The notes: generated by a model not told the origin, from the letters alone. Shown: positions 32,609 to 44,908, counted from the stretch's first letter. The stretch: DNA of 64,000 nt from Microplitis mediator (GCF_029852145.1 NC_079972.1:210901-274900); one strand, 5' to 3'. Program-made: numbers and translations.

Positions 32609-33820
32609 ATGTCTTTAGAAACAGAATTGGGCAATTACGCCAATACTGCCAAGAACGAAGTATTTCCTACTAAAGAATTTGCAGTCATCGTTGAAGCAAT
32701 AGAAGGAGCCAGCATCACTGACTACATTAATGCTATCGCTGCCAAAGTAACAGCCATCAATATAAGATTCATTTCAAAAATCGCTAACAACAGAATTTGT
32801 GCATACCTAGCAACTAAGGAACTAGCGAAATAATTAGTGACGGACCACAAAACAATTTCAGTTGGGGATAATGAGCTTATAGTTCGACCTCTGATAACTC
32901 AAAACAAAAGGATTATCTTATCAAACGTCCCACCGATTATTCCACACTATGTCATCGCTGACGCATTGGACAAACACGATATTAAGCCCGAGTCAGCAAT
33001 CACATTCCTTCGAGTTAACTCGAAGCAAAAAGAACATTCACACATTATGAGTTTCCGCCGCCAAGTGTACTTGACTCCTGAAGACACCAATAAACTGCCC
33101 CCTATCATAAAAATTACATTTGACGATACTATTTATAACATCTTCGCTGCCTCTGATTCCCTCGCCTGCTTTGTATGCCAAAAAATACGACATCTTGCTA
33201 AAAACTGCCCCCAACCTTCCACAGTGACATCAAAGCCTCAATTACATCTTCCAAATGAATTCCCAGCTCTTGAAACCACCACAATGGATGAATCGCCTAT
33301 GGAACTAACTTCACCGGCAGGAATAAAAAGACCGCTCTCCAATACTGGTTCACTATCAACTCTTTCTACCTCGAAATCACTGAGTAATACAGAATTTAAA
33401 CTTCCAAGTAAGGAAAAACAACAGAAGAAGCTAAAAAAGGATACAACTACTCCTACTCAACTCCAAAACACGCACCATTCAAGACTCCCCCAAATCATCC
33501 ATGATACAATCGCCGCTAAACCAGAACAATTTCCCTGTAATTATAACCAGCTCCAACACCTTCTTGATTCTTCGAGCGGCCAGTCCTCTGTGGCCAACTT
33601 AGTCCTCGATCTGGGAGTTAGACCATCTGCACTCGTCAACCAACGTACAGAGCTCTACCCATTGCTTGACTCTAGAGGATTGAAAGCCAGAGTCACCAAA
33701 CTCCGCAACAAAATCAAAAATGAATTTAATGTCACAGTTGCTGAATTTTCTGCCGCGTCGGGCTCTTTAGAAACAAGTGCATTATCAGACCTAGACAGTG
33801 AACACTCATCCCTTGTTTAA
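32609..33820 (+). pseudogene. I-clade-like ORF1 (Gag) with one nonsense codon
   Basis: ATG 32609 opens MSLETELGNYANTAKNEVF. TAA at 32831-32833 interrupts, and the same frame continues (LVTDHKTISVGDNELIVRP) to TAA 33818-33820. A single CX2CX4HX4C zinc knuckle is visible (CFVCQKIRHLAKNC). The C-terminal half is Ser/Thr/Pro/Lys-rich and disordered-looking. With the stop ignored the protein would be about 403 residues. The zinc knuckle keeps its ligands but lacks the usual Gly. Confidence 0.75.
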
Positions 33821-33886
33821 AAAAAAATATATATATATATATCACTCAAATTTCCCCAGCCTCTTTCACACCCTATACTCCTAATT

Positions 33887-36535
33887 ATGCATATTATCCA
33901 GTGGAACCTTAATGGTCTAAAGGCAAGACGAGAATTTCTCAAATTTCTCCAAGACAAAAATAATCCTGACATTCTCTGCATACAGGAAACTCATTTCAAA
34001 AAAGATAAAATAACCCAAATTAAAGGTTTCAACTGTTTTTTTTAAAATAGACCTAACCAAAAACATGCTAGCGGAGGAGTCGCTACATATATACGCTCAA
34101 ATATCCCAGCCCAATCAATACCAATCAACAGCCAATTAGAAATTATTGCAGTAAGGATCAAAATCCCCCAAGAAATCACTATATGCAATATCTATATTCC
34201 TAACAGCCACGCAAGTAACAGAGCCTTGTTATCTTTTTTGGAGACTTCAACAGCCATAACACCTTCTGGGGATCCACTCGCACTGACTACTCCAGAGCCA
34301 AAATAATCGAGGATTGGATCAATAACACCAATTTAATTTTATTAAATAATGGTACCCCGACACACTTCAATGTCTCCTCTGGAGCTGAATCATTGACCTC
34401 AGCCTTGCAAACACTAATCTGGCACACATTCTCACTTGGTACGTCAACGAAGACCTTCACAATAGCGACCATTATCCCATCTATCTAATTCTGGATACGG
34501 ACCTACCATCTTCCACCAAACAAAAACCCCAGAAATGGAATTTGCAGAAAGCGAACTGGATGAAATTCCCAAAAGTATCTGAACAAAAAATCAAACAACT
34601 GAGCCAACCTGAACCATCCCACGACATTGATTCTCTTGTAAGGGACCTCAATAATGCTCTTAGAGTGGCCGCTGATATCTGCATTCCTAAAACATCCCAT
34701 AATCCAAAAAAAACATATGAATGGTGCTCAGAGGAAGCTAAGAAGTCTATTCAAGAAAAAAAGATGAGTTCAATCGACTTAAAAAACACAAAGACGACCT
34801 CCAACTAAAAATCGAGTATAAAAAACATCGAGCGGAAGCCAGAAGAAACTTAAAAGCCTCCAGAAGAACGTCATGGCAAAACGTCGTATCAACCATCAAC
34901 AATTCAACCCCAGTAGACCAGATCTGGAAAAAAATAAAAAAAATCAATGGAAATAACTCGTCATCCATGTCCTCTATTTTATTTAACCACAACAACCAAC
35001 CAACTACTTCCTCTAGAGGAAAAGCTGAGTTGCTGGCCGATACATTTGCATTTAACTCTAGTGACAATAATTATCCAGAAGCATTTCTCCGATTCAAAAA
35101 ACAAGCCGAAGATCAGCTTCCTTATCATCAACCTCCTAAACCAGCACCCGGCAATAAGACAAATGAGCATATGGACGCACCTTTCACAATGGACGAACTA
35201 AAAGAAGCCATAAAAAAACAGTAGAAATTCCAGCTCTGGCCCAGACGGTGTCCCAGTAATACTAATCAAGTATCTATCGGAGTATAGTTTAAAATTCCTA
35301 CTGAAATTATACAACTACATATGGTCCAACAACCTCTTCCCAAATTCTTGGAGACTAGCCACAGTAATTCCGATCCGAAAACCCACAAAGGATCACTCTA
35401 TTCCAGCAAATTACCGCCCAATCTCTTCAACCTGCAATCTGAGCGAGATTCTGGAAAAAATGGTCAATAAAAGACTAGTTTGGTACCTAGAATCCATCAA
35501 TTGGTTCACTCCCGCCCAAAATGGATTCAGGAAGTTCCACTCGCCAAATGTGTACTTATCTCATCTTCAAAATTACATCAGTGAAGCAATTGAAAACAAC
35601 CTACATGTCATAGCAGTCTAACTAGACCTACAAAAGGCATATGAGATGGCCTGGCAAAAACGAGTAATCGACATTCTCACTGGACTAGACATCAATGACA
35701 ACATGCTCAAATACATCAAAAATTTCCTTAATAATAGGTCCTTTGAAGTCAGAGTAGATAATGACATCTCTACTCCAAGAAAAATAACCAACGGTGTTCC
35801 CCAGGGCTCAGTTATTAGCGTCACCCTATTCCTCATAGCTATCAATGACATAATGCAATCCATCCTAGCCCCAGTCAAAGCTCTACTATATGCCGACGAC
35901 CTCACTATCTACTGTCAGGGTAAAGACTTAAAAAATATATGTGACCTACTCCAAGACGCTCTAAATTCGCTAACTACATAGTGTGCAAGTACTGGCTTCA
36001 CATTCTCCGAGACGAAAACTGAATACATGATCTTCTCAAGAAGCCATAAGCTCCGAAACTTCTTACCATACCTTACATTGAATGGTAATGTCCTTCGACA
36101 TGTCTCTCACCTAAAAATCCTTGGGGTGACCTTCGATAAAAATCTATGCTGGAACCAACACCTAGACATCCTAAAAGGTCAATGCAACCGTAAATTGGGC
36201 ATCCTTAAGTCAATTGGATCAAATAAATGGGGTTCAGATTCCCAGACTCTTTTAAACACCTATAAAGCCATTATTCGCTCTAAACTTGACTACGGATCTA
36301 TCATTTACAACATGACTACTGAAAGACGTTGGTATAAAATCAACTCGGTCCAAACAACAGCACTCAGAATTTGCCTAGGAGCCTTCAGAACTAGTCCCAC
36401 ACTGTCTCCTAGCTGAAGCCCAGGAAATCCCCTTGATTCCCAGGAACTCCACTTATATTCTCGACCCAGACATCTGTACTCAAAGACCACTTTATTCAAG
36501 AGTCATCTTTACTTCATTATCCTAGTATAAAGAAA
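33887..36535 (+). pseudogene. I-clade-like ORF2 (endonuclease/RT), multiple frameshifts and stops
   Basis: ATG 33887 reads MHIIQWNLNGLKARREF and CIQETHFKKDKI before a frameshift in a T-run near 34036. GDFNSHNTFWGSTRTDYS near 34240 and SGPDGVPVIL near 35235 follow after further shifts (one near 35221). NYRPISSTCNLSEILEKM leads to a stop within the catalytic strand (V-I-A-V-stop-L-D-L, 35620). GVPQGSVISVTLF and YADDLTIYC near 35890 remain, with another stop at 35979-35981. The C-terminal part frameshifts near 36412. Motif spelling resembles the I clade. It is non-functional. Confidence 0.8.
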
Positions 36536-38459
36536 ATCGTCGATAAAAAAGAAACTCAAGGGTTTCTATAATTGTGATTGATGATATTACTGGAAAGCAG
36601 GGCCGAAGATAGGCAAATAAATTTTTTGAAATAAATATAAAATTTTTTTACCTGAAGCAGTTCTGTATCAGTAATGTCAATTTATTTTATCGATACTTAG
36701 ATATTTAAATTGTGTTAATTAAGTTAAACAATTAATTGATTATAAAACTACTAACCATTCTACTTACCACCAAAAAATATAGTGTGTTTAACAATTACTA
36801 TTACTTTTATCTATTAAAATGAATGAGATTTAATGATAATAGATATTAACTTTACTGATGGCGATTAAAAAAAAATTTTTTCATTTATAAATATCAATCA
36901 ATTTCTGAGTATCCCATTGCTTAACAATAAATAATCAACAATGGAACTATTTGTTAAGTTATGTTGCTGATTGCTTAATTTAAGAAAGAATAAAAATAAT
37001 TTTTTTGTTATTTAATACTGATAGCAATTATATATTTCGAAAACAATTTTTATAGGAGTGTTTGAATAATTAATCAATAATTAATTATAAGATGAGAGGA
37101 TGAGAGGATCTGGTGCGTGTGAATTGGCAGGTGGTGAATGAATTTATTTTAACACTTAAACTTTGCTGAATAAATATATAAATGATTTATTTACACTATT
37201 TACATTTCACTGAGGAGTTATTCTTGAAAAAAAGCAATAAGTTATTGTCTTTAGTATTTTATTTCACTTAATTTATTTCCGTGTGCAACACGTGGCCAAG
37301 TTGGCGACTACGCGCGAATAAGGCCGGTACACGCGGTGAGACTTAATTAATTACAAAAGTACTGAAATTAATGATGAAAACAAAAATAATATATTTATTA
37401 ATTGCATTGAAGTATTAGAAGCAAAAGTTCACAATTTAATTGATGAGAGCACACTTGATTATTAGCAAAACTGAGAGATTAAATAATGCACGATGCGTTT
37501 ACAATGAGGAAACTGTAAGTAAGATCTCTGAGAGAGTCTAAAAGAGAGAGAGAGACAGCGCATCCGTCTTCTTCATCCCCACTCCAGCGGTCTTTTATAT
37601 GAGAACGCGACTAGCGGAGCCGCCTATTGTAGATGACTGATCGATAATACGGTCGATAAGATATCGACGGTGAGAATTTAATATCTGAGCGCGGGAGATT
37701 TGGACAAGGAGGAATTTAATCAAATTAAAATAATTACGAATAACAATTATATATAGAAGAGCTCGATAGTGTATTTGAATCGTTTATTAGAGAAACCACG
37801 TAAGTCATGTTTTTTATGAAATTGGATTTTTTGCATTTTTGGGTTCTTTGGATGTCCTTCCACAGAAATCAATCAAAATATGCATCAAATCAGCGTTGAA
37901 AAAAAAATTAATGGGGTGACAGCAATTTCATTTAATGGAGAAACCCCACAAGTTAATGACTGAAATAAACATATGCAGTTTTAATTTTACAGAAATTTTT
38001 TTTTTTTTTTTATTTAAAATTCGCGCTTTTCTGGGAAATTAATTTCAAATTTTGTTTTATTGTTGACTTTCGTAAGACTAATTAAAATGTTTAAATTAGT
38101 TATAATTTTTGGTAATTTCTGAGTTTCAGTGTTCAAATACATATTTAATACTTAATTTTATCAGTGTAATAAATGATTTGAGTGGAAACATTTAAGAAAA
38201 CAATCATTTTATAACTTTTTTTTTCCGTTTGGTTGAGAAACCCCATAAGTCAATCAACTTTAAATAATTTTTTTAAGTAGTTTCAGTTATAAAATTAAAT
38301 TTTTCTTGTTGGAATCTTTTTCAGAGACGCTAACATAATTGTATTCAATTATTTGATTATTATTTTAATGTTAAGTTTTTCCAAAAAAAATTTTTTTGTG
38401 TTTCCTGAAAAAATTTGTTTTCTTTACTTATGGGGTTTCTCAAAGAAACGATTCATTTA
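36536..38459. other. AT-rich stretch, no gene recognised
   Basis: It holds a GC-richer patch at 37270-37330 and 37530-37690 (AGAGAGAGAGACAGCGC, TCGATAATACGGTCGATAAG) that could be an old LTR or promoter. AGAAACCCCATAAGT words lie in direct (37796, 37913, 38233) and inverted (38416) orientation, suggesting an eroded inverted-repeat element. No open frame of interest. Confidence 0.45.
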
Positions 38460-38526
38460 CAATAACGATTTCGAGCTCCTCAAGCTTGAAAACAGCGGGA
38501 AGTTTCGGGGTTGGTCTGCAGGGTCA
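38460..38526 (+). repeat. Dispersed repeat 'AACTTCCCGC', terminal fragment (copy F)
   Basis: Only the last block is present: CGAGCTCCTCAAGCTTGAAA, AACAGCGGGAAGTTTCGGGG and CTGCAGGGTCAA. Confidence 0.7.
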
Positions 38527-39539
38527 ATCTTAATAAAATTTATTAATTTACACACTAATTTATTCGTACACATGATTTAAAAAATTTATTTTATAAAAGT
38601 ACATGGTTAATGAAAAGTAAATGATCTAATTAATCGAGATATTATGTTGGATTTAGATTTTTAAAAATATCTCATAAGAATTTCTGATTTTTTCGAAATG
38701 ATAAATTAGAACATAAAAAAAAAAAAAATTAATTGCACTCATATTTTTTTTTCATTTCTACAGGCATGCTTTCTTTATTTTGTAATTTGTTCGTTGAAAA
38801 ACAAATTCAAAAATTGTTAATTGTCTGTTAAAGCCATTCTCAGACAGTGGTCCCCACTTTTTAAAAATATGCATTACTTTTCATCTGTCATAGCTGTATT
38901 AAAGTTTCATTTATTAATTCTATAAAAATTATTACGTTAATTGAAAAAAGGACAACGTAATCGTAATTTCGATTAGGTATATAATTTTTAAAAAATAACT
39001 CACAATTGTTATCCATCAGGAGTTAAACGAAAGTTGTTAAATAAATTTCAGTAAAATCTTCATGCCTATTTTAAAAATCGAATTTTGAAATTTCGTAGGC
39101 TAAAATTGATTAAACAAATTTTGTTTACTTCTTAATTCATAACAACTGTAAGTAATTTTTTGAAAATTCTATATTCCGGCAAATTACGACTACGTTGCCC
39201 TTTTTTGAATAAAGGTTTTAATTTAATTTTTTTATTTACTTAATAAAATTTTCATACGTCATTACAATTGAAAGTCATTAGACTTTCGAATTGTTTTAAT
39301 TTTGTAACATGTTATGTTATCAACAATTGAATAATTTTCAAGAGTTTAAGTCGCAGCCGACATTACAAAGCCCCAAGTTTTACTCCCAACAGTTTAATGA
39401 TTCTGGAATTATGCGTACGGTTTCCAATTTACGGATTTTTTATTCAAAAAGTTAATTTGAAAACGAGAAAAAACTAAAAATGCGCACATGTAGAAAATTA
39501 AAAATACTGTAAGTACAATTTTTTCAATATATATATATA
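38527..39539. other. AT-rich stretch, no gene recognised
   Basis: A segment near 38690-38880 (TTTGTAATTTGTTCGTTGAA, ATTGTCTGTTAA) is similar to one near 58180-58260, so an ancient dispersed repeat is present. Nothing coding is seen. Confidence 0.45.
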
Positions 39540-40209
39540 TTAAGGTGCTTCAAAAAAAAACTTTAATTTTTTTTTTTCGCGCTTACCCCATAAAACGTTA
39601 ATGGTTGCCGAGAAAAAAATCCTCCCAAAAGATGGGCTCTCTAGCTCAACTCTAAGAGGTCGCTATTTTAATTTTAATTTCCCATCTGATTAACATGTAA
39701 AAATTTATTTTTTTATTCAAAGTGTAATTACTCGTAAGCTGCTCAATATTTTTCAAATTTATATATAGATCTTCACAGATGATTTCTCAAGCTTTCCAAA
39801 ACCCTATGACAAGTCATAATTATCCCCAATTGAAGCTAGAAAAATAAAAAATCGAAAATTAACAATTTCATTTTGAAATACAAAATCGATAGTTTTCAGA
39901 TAGCTTTAATTGACATTCGAATAATGGTAATTATGACTTGTCATAGGGTTTTGGAAAGCTTGAGGACTCAGCTTTAAAGGTCACTGTATAAATTTGAAAA
40001 ATATTTATCAGCGTACGAGTAATTACACTTTAAATGAAGAAATAAATTTTTACATGTTAATCAGATGGGAAATTAAAATTAAAATAGCGACCTCTTAGAG
40101 TTGAGCTAGAGAGTCCATCTTTTGGGAGGATTTTTTTCTCGGCAACCACTAACGTTTTAGGGGGTAAGAGCGAAAAAAAAAATCAAAGTTTTTTTTTGAA
40201 GCACCCTAA
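39540..40209. mobile_element. 670-bp palindromic element, TTAAGGTGC/GCACCCTAA ends
   Basis: TTAAGGTGCTTCAAAAAAAA at the left is the near-complement of TTTTTTTTGAAGCACCCTAA at the right. The arms meet near 39870 with almost no spacer. The shared modules CTCTAAGAGGTCGC and TTTCCCATCTGATTAACATG are present. It is flanked by (TA)n on both sides. Confidence 0.88.
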
Positions 40210-40219
40210 TATATATATA

Positions 40220-41239
40220 TTAGGGTGATCCAAAAAATAACAGACTTTTTTTTTTTTCTTCCAAACAGGTTCAAAAGTTTCATTTTGATAAAAAAAGACA
40301 CCTGTGAAAATTAGAGCTCTTAATATTAACATTAAGAGGTTCCTCATCGCACTTTTCTATTTCCCATAAGAATAACATGGGAAAAATTTTTTTTACGTCT
40401 TCTGATTTTTATAAGTAGCTAACGATGCGTCATAGGAATAAATGGCAGGCATAATTTTGTAGGGAATTGAATGCTCTACAAAAAAAGACTCTTATCATTT
40501 TTTGAGGAATCTATTTGTTCAAAAGTTATTTGAGGTTGAAGTCGAATTCATATTAAATTTTTAGATTTTCTACTTTTTCGGCGAAACTATCAGACTTATT
40601 ACAAAATATCATCAGACCTTTTTTGTAGACAATTTTATTCCCTAAAAGTTATTTCGAATAAAGTTTTTTCGAATTCCGCATTGTTTTCTAGTTATTGTTA
40701 TTTTAATGTCATGCTCATAAAAAAATAGTCTTCTGATCGATTTTAAGAGCTTGACATTAAAATAAAAATAACTAGAAAACAATGCGGAATTCGAAAAAAC
40801 TTTATTCAAAATAACTTTTAGGGAATAAAATTGTCTACAAAAAAGGTCTGATGATATTTTGTAATAAGTCTGATAGTTTCGCCGAAAAAGTAGAAAATCT
40901 AAAAATTTAATATGAATTCGACTTCAACCTCAAATAACTTTTGAACAAATAGATTCCTCAAAAAATGATAAGAGTCTTTTTTTGTAGAGCATTCAATTCC
41001 CTACAAAAATATGCCTGCCAATTATTTCTATGACGCATCGTTAGCTACTTATAAAAAAAAGAAGACGTAAAAAAAATTTTTCCCATGTTATTCTTATGGA
41101 AAATAGAAAAGTGCGATGAGGAACCTCTTAATGTTAATATTAAGAGCTCTAATTTTTACAGGCGTCTTTTTTTATCTAAATGAAACTTTTGAACCTGTTT
41201 GGAAGAAAAAAAAAAAAATTTGTCATTTTTTGGATCACC

Positions 41240-41243
<4 letters not shown>
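40220..41243. mobile_element. 1,024-bp palindromic element with TTAGGGTGATCC ends
   Basis: TTAGGGTGATCCAAAAAATA (40220) and its complement (ending 41243) enclose two arms of about 500 bp that meet near 40730. Modules in order: GAGCTCTTAATATTAACATT, the CCCATAAGAATAACATGGG palindrome, GGGAATTGAATGCTCTACAA and GGCGAAACTATCAGAC. It lies back to back with the previous element, separated only by a short TA run, so both used the same microsatellite. Confidence 0.9.

Positions 41244-41284
<41 letters not shown>
41242..41284. repeat. (TA)n microsatellite
   Basis: About 20 TA units directly at the right end of the palindromic element. Confidence 0.95.
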
Positions 41285-41287
<3 letters not shown>

Positions 41288-41430
41288 TTTTATATGTGTA
41301 TTAGTCGCTAATGAACCGGGCAGTCAAAAAGCGATTTTTATTCCTCAAAAATAAAAAAAATAATTTATTCGTTAGTTAAATGTTAAAAAGTTTGACTATT
41401 TAATAATTATTTTTCTTTGTTTTTATATAG

Positions 41431-41930
41431 TCAACAGATGCCAGATCCAAATGAAAAGTTCAGTGATTATATTCCTATTGAAAAACGTAAAATAACTTAC
41501 AGTCGAAGCAGTGGTCCAGGTGAACAAAATGTTGATAAATCAAATACCAACGTCGATTTACGATTCAATGTAAAAAACGGTATATGGATATCAGAAGAAA
41601 TAAAAATTATTGATAAAGGATTGATTTTGTTACTTTTTTTTTGTTATTGATTAATTATTAATTATAAAATATTTGTCTGCTGGATTTAAAATTATAAAGA
41701 AACAAACTCGAATATATAAAGAAGGCTATTTGGTGATCGAATAAGATTTGACACAACACCAAATTATAAATATTGCTGATGCTCTAGAAAAATTGAGAGC
41801 AATTATTTGACGTACAAATTACTCCTGTACCAATTAAAGATCCGGAGTCAGAAGAATTGATAGAAAAACGAAATATTAAAACTGCATGAGAACGTATGAA
41901 CGAAAAACGAATACGATCTCTGTTCGAAAG
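41431..41930 (+). pseudogene. ICT1: ICT1/mL62 mitochondrial peptidyl-tRNA hydrolase pseudogene
   Basis: After an acceptor-like ATATAG the frame reads DYIPIEKRKITYSRSSGPGE followed by QNVDKSNTNVDLRFNV and NGIWISEEI. This is the release-factor-like domain of ICT1 (SGPGGQNVNK in the family). The catalytic GGQ is GEQ here. The frame runs into TTGATTTTGTTACTTTTTTT and stops at 41648. Later pieces in shifted frames still match the family: YKEGYLVIE, stop, DLTQHQIINIADALEKLRAI, then SEELIEKRNI and ERMNEKRIRSL. The functional protein recycles stalled mitoribosomes. This copy has at least three stops or shifts and is cut by the Jockey 5' end. Upstream exons were not found, so it is either a relic of a spliced gene or a fragment. 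Confidence 0.75.
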
Positions 41931-42109
41931 TAACTCATCAACTTTACGACTCGGATCGGAGGTCCGCGTCTTAGAATGCTTCTCCATGGTCCGCGCCTTC
42001 TCCCACCTCACGGACCGACGTCTCATTGGTCAACTCTTAAGATTTCCCTTTCTCCTCGACTTCGAGACTTCTCATTGGAGCGCAGATACCGACGCCTCCC
42101 ACTCCTCGG

Positions 42110-42171
42110 AGAACTTTCTCGAACCCGGCTCTCGGGTATAAAAGAAGGGACAATCAGAGCGGCAGCGCATT
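42110..42171 (+). promoter_or_regulatory. HSE-like trimer, TATA box and start motif, Jockey copy 2
   Basis: AGAACTTTCTCGAAC at 42110-42124, TATAAAA at 42137-42143 and GCGGCAGCGCATT at 42159-42171. Order and spacing are the same as in copy 1, although surrounding bases differ at several positions. Confidence 0.6.
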
Positions 42172-42345
42172 GAATCTTTCGACAAGACAGACAGATCAGA
42201 TCAGACATTGATCTGACAAGGTCTCTGAGCAGTCGAACGAAGCGCATCGCTCTCACTACTACCTATAATGTTAAAGCTAAAGTTCTGTCTCAAGCAAGCT
42301 GTGTTGTGATTAGTGCAGGCTTTTCAAAAAAAAGTGCCTGTCATC

Positions 42346-43644
42346 ATGAACAAGCAAGATCTTGACCCTGACAAGTTTATCATCAAGTCTCGAAAACGAA
42401 AAATTAAAAAAAATAATAACACTACTGACAAGAATAAAAAACATAAAGACATCAAAGATACAAACATAACCTTTTCAGACAGCAGTGAAGAAGAAACGGA
42501 AGAACCAAACTTAGATGGGCCTGTTGTCAAAATATACAAGCCAATACCAGTAGTAATTAAAACAGAAGACGTTACTCTAACTGACATGAATAAACATAAT
42601 AATAAAATTCGGGAAAACTCATCATCCACCACTTTTAAATACACTAGGTTTGCACTATCTGTGTATCCACAATCAAAAGCTGATCATATGACAATAGAAC
42701 AATACTTACAAAATGTAAAGGTGCCTTATCACACCTACACACAACCCGACAGTAAAGATAAAAAATTCATCATCAAGGGACTTCCACGACTTGACATCCA
42801 ACATATATCAGATGAACTTCAAAAATACGGCTTAAAACCTACAAAAGTAACCGAGCTAAAATCCAAAACAGGACTTCAAAATAACTTTCCATTCTACTAT
42901 CTCGCTGTTGACGCTCAAGTTGACGTGAATTTAGTCCTAAAAATTAAACACATCGACGCATACATAGTAAGGGTCGAAAGGTACAAAAACACAAGACTTG
43001 GTACCCAGTGCTATACCTGCCAAGAGTTTGGCCATGGCTCATCAAATTGCCACAGGAATCCAAAATGTGTAAAGTGCACAGGAAACTACAACACCAAAGA
43101 CTGCATAAAGACAACAGAAGCACCACCACAATGTATGAACTGTAAAAAACCACATCCAGCAAATTTCAAAGGATGTGAAATATACATCAAGTATCTGGAA
43201 ACCCAACAACGCAGCAGAGCACAACAAACGCAGATTCTCAAGCAAAATAGAACACCAGTACCACCATCAAGGAACCTACAGAACTATCCGGCCCTGGATA
43301 ATTCGCCAATCCAAGAAGTAAACAAACCTTCGAGATTATCAACAAATTATAATCAGGTATTAAAAAGTACACGTAAGACAAATGATAATAATAACAATGG
43401 AATAAGCAATAATAATAATAATAATAAGATAAATAATAACAACAATAATTCAGAATTAAACATAGTAACCTCATTAATGACAGAAATGAAATCAGTTAGC
43501 GAAATTTGCGATTTTACTACAATTCTAAATCAAATTAAAGTTCTCAATACTAAACTACGCAATAGTGTTAATGACATAAAAGCACAAATCGATGCGATCA
43601 TTGACTTCGCGGCAGAATTAGGATATGACCTTCAAAATGGCTAG
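42346..43644 (+). CDS. Jockey ORF1, Gag-like zinc-knuckle protein, 432 aa (copy 2)
   Basis: ATG 42346 (MNKQDLDPDKFIIKSRKRK) starts an unbroken frame to TAG 43642-43644. Domain order is as in copy 1: a basic/acidic N-terminus (a KKNNNTTDKNKKHK-like tract and an SSEEETEE patch), then the central KKFIIKGLPRLDIQHI region. The knuckles follow from about residue 221 (CYTCQEFGHGSSNC, then CMNCKKPHPANFKGC). The second knuckle reads CVKCTGNYNTKDC, with Tyr-Asn where copy 1 has the His, so one zinc ligand may be lost. A poly-Asn tract (about 43390-43450) is microsatellite-like and longer than in copy 1. ORF1 survived although ORF2 is broken. Confidence 0.85.
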   Translation: MNKQDLDPDKFIIKSRKRKIKKNNNTTDKNKKHKDIKDTNITFSDSSEEETEEPNLDGPVVKIYKPIPVVIKTEDVTLTDMNKHNNKIRENSSSTTFKYTRFALSVYPQSKADHMTIEQYLQNVKVPYHTYTQPDSKDKKFIIKGLPRLDIQHISDELQKYGLKPTKVTELKSKTGLQNNFPFYYLAVDAQVDVNLVLKIKHIDAYIVRVERYKNTRLGTQCYTCQEFGHGSSNCHRNPKCVKCTGNYNTKDCIKTTEAPPQCMNCKKPHPANFKGCEIYIKYLETQQRSRAQQTQILKQNRTPVPPSRNLQNYPALDNSPIQEVNKPSRLSTNYNQVLKSTRKTNDNNNNGISNNNNNNKINNNNNNSELNIVTSLMTEMKSVSEICDFTTILNQIKVLNTKLRNSVNDIKAQIDAIIDFAAELGYDLQNG

Positions 43645-44908
43645 TACATATAGAAATTCCCTTAAAATAAGTCACTGGAACGCAAATGGACTGACTCAAA
43701 AATGGACTGAACTCAAAACCTACATTTCAAAACACAATATAGACATAATGACCGTAAACGAAACTAAACTAACTAAAAATAAATTAAGTAAAATCCCAGG
43801 GTATATAATATACAGACTTGACAGACCAGGAATCACTGCAGGGGGTGGTCTTTTAATAATTATAAAAAGCACAATCAAACACTGTGAAACGACCCAATAC
43901 AATTTCCATACAATTGAATCCCTTGGAATAAAAGTCAATAATATCAATATTTTCTCAGTATACATTAGACCGACGATAGACAAAAAAATGAACAAGATAG
44001 ACACAGATGAACTTACACAACTTATAAACAGCTCAAACTCTGTCATTATAATTGGCGATTTTAACTCTAAACACACATACTGGAATTGTAAGAATAATAA
44101 TTATAATGGAAAAGTGATATATAACTTTGCCAGTCAAAATAACCTAAACATAGTTGCTCCTGACAATTACACACTCTATCCTGCTAATGACGGACTGCCT
44201 AGCACAGTAGACTTTGCCATTTTTAAAAACATACCATACTATAATACCATAGAAACTATTGACGAACTTGACACAGACCACTTACCGATCATAATCGATA
44301 TCAACTTACAAACCGATTCAATTAACCAACCAAAAAGACTAAACTACAAGAAAGCAGACTGGGTTAAACTAAGACAATCAATCAACGATGACCTAGTCAT
44401 AAACACTCAGTTAAAGACCACATATGACCTAGATAGGGAAGTCACTAAATTAACTAATACCATAACTAAAGCCATAAATGAATCGATACCACGAGCCTAA
44501 TCAAACTTTAAATTTAAACCATTGCCTGATCATATACAAACCATGATCAAACACAGAAATAGCTTACGACGATCCTATCAATGAACAGGTCGAGATTCCT
44601 TCAGAGTTCTTAAAAATGATCTCTCATGGGACATTAAAATAGCAATCCGAGAACATAATAACTCATCATGGGATGAAAGACTCAAAAACCTAAAAGTATC
44701 CAATAATACCCTATGGCAAACAGCAAAAGCTTTCACGAAACAAACAGACTCGACTATACCAACACTTCATGGCCTTAATGGTCTAGTATTTTCTGACTAT
44801 GACAAGGCAAACACACTAGCTCATCACTTTGAGTCAGTCCATCATTTAACTGAACTTGACGGTGACCAAGAAACTGAACAAAAAGCAGATATAGCTCACG
44901 GAAAACTA

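Larger units (their letters stand above)
32350..36535 (+). mobile_element. I-clade-like non-LTR retrotransposon, decayed
   Basis: A 5' UTR from about 32350 (GGACTGTTGGACGGAACGG ... GTTATATAAATC) precedes ORF1 (32609-33820) and ORF2 relics (33887 to about 36535). No 3' tail is recognised, so the 3' end is truncated or decayed. It lies directly after the Jockey element. Confidence 0.8.

Noticed and set aside
42313..42345. Upstream extension of Jockey copy 2 ORF1 from a GTG
   Set aside because: The extension is absent from copy 1, and ATG 42346 matches the copy 1 start by alignment.
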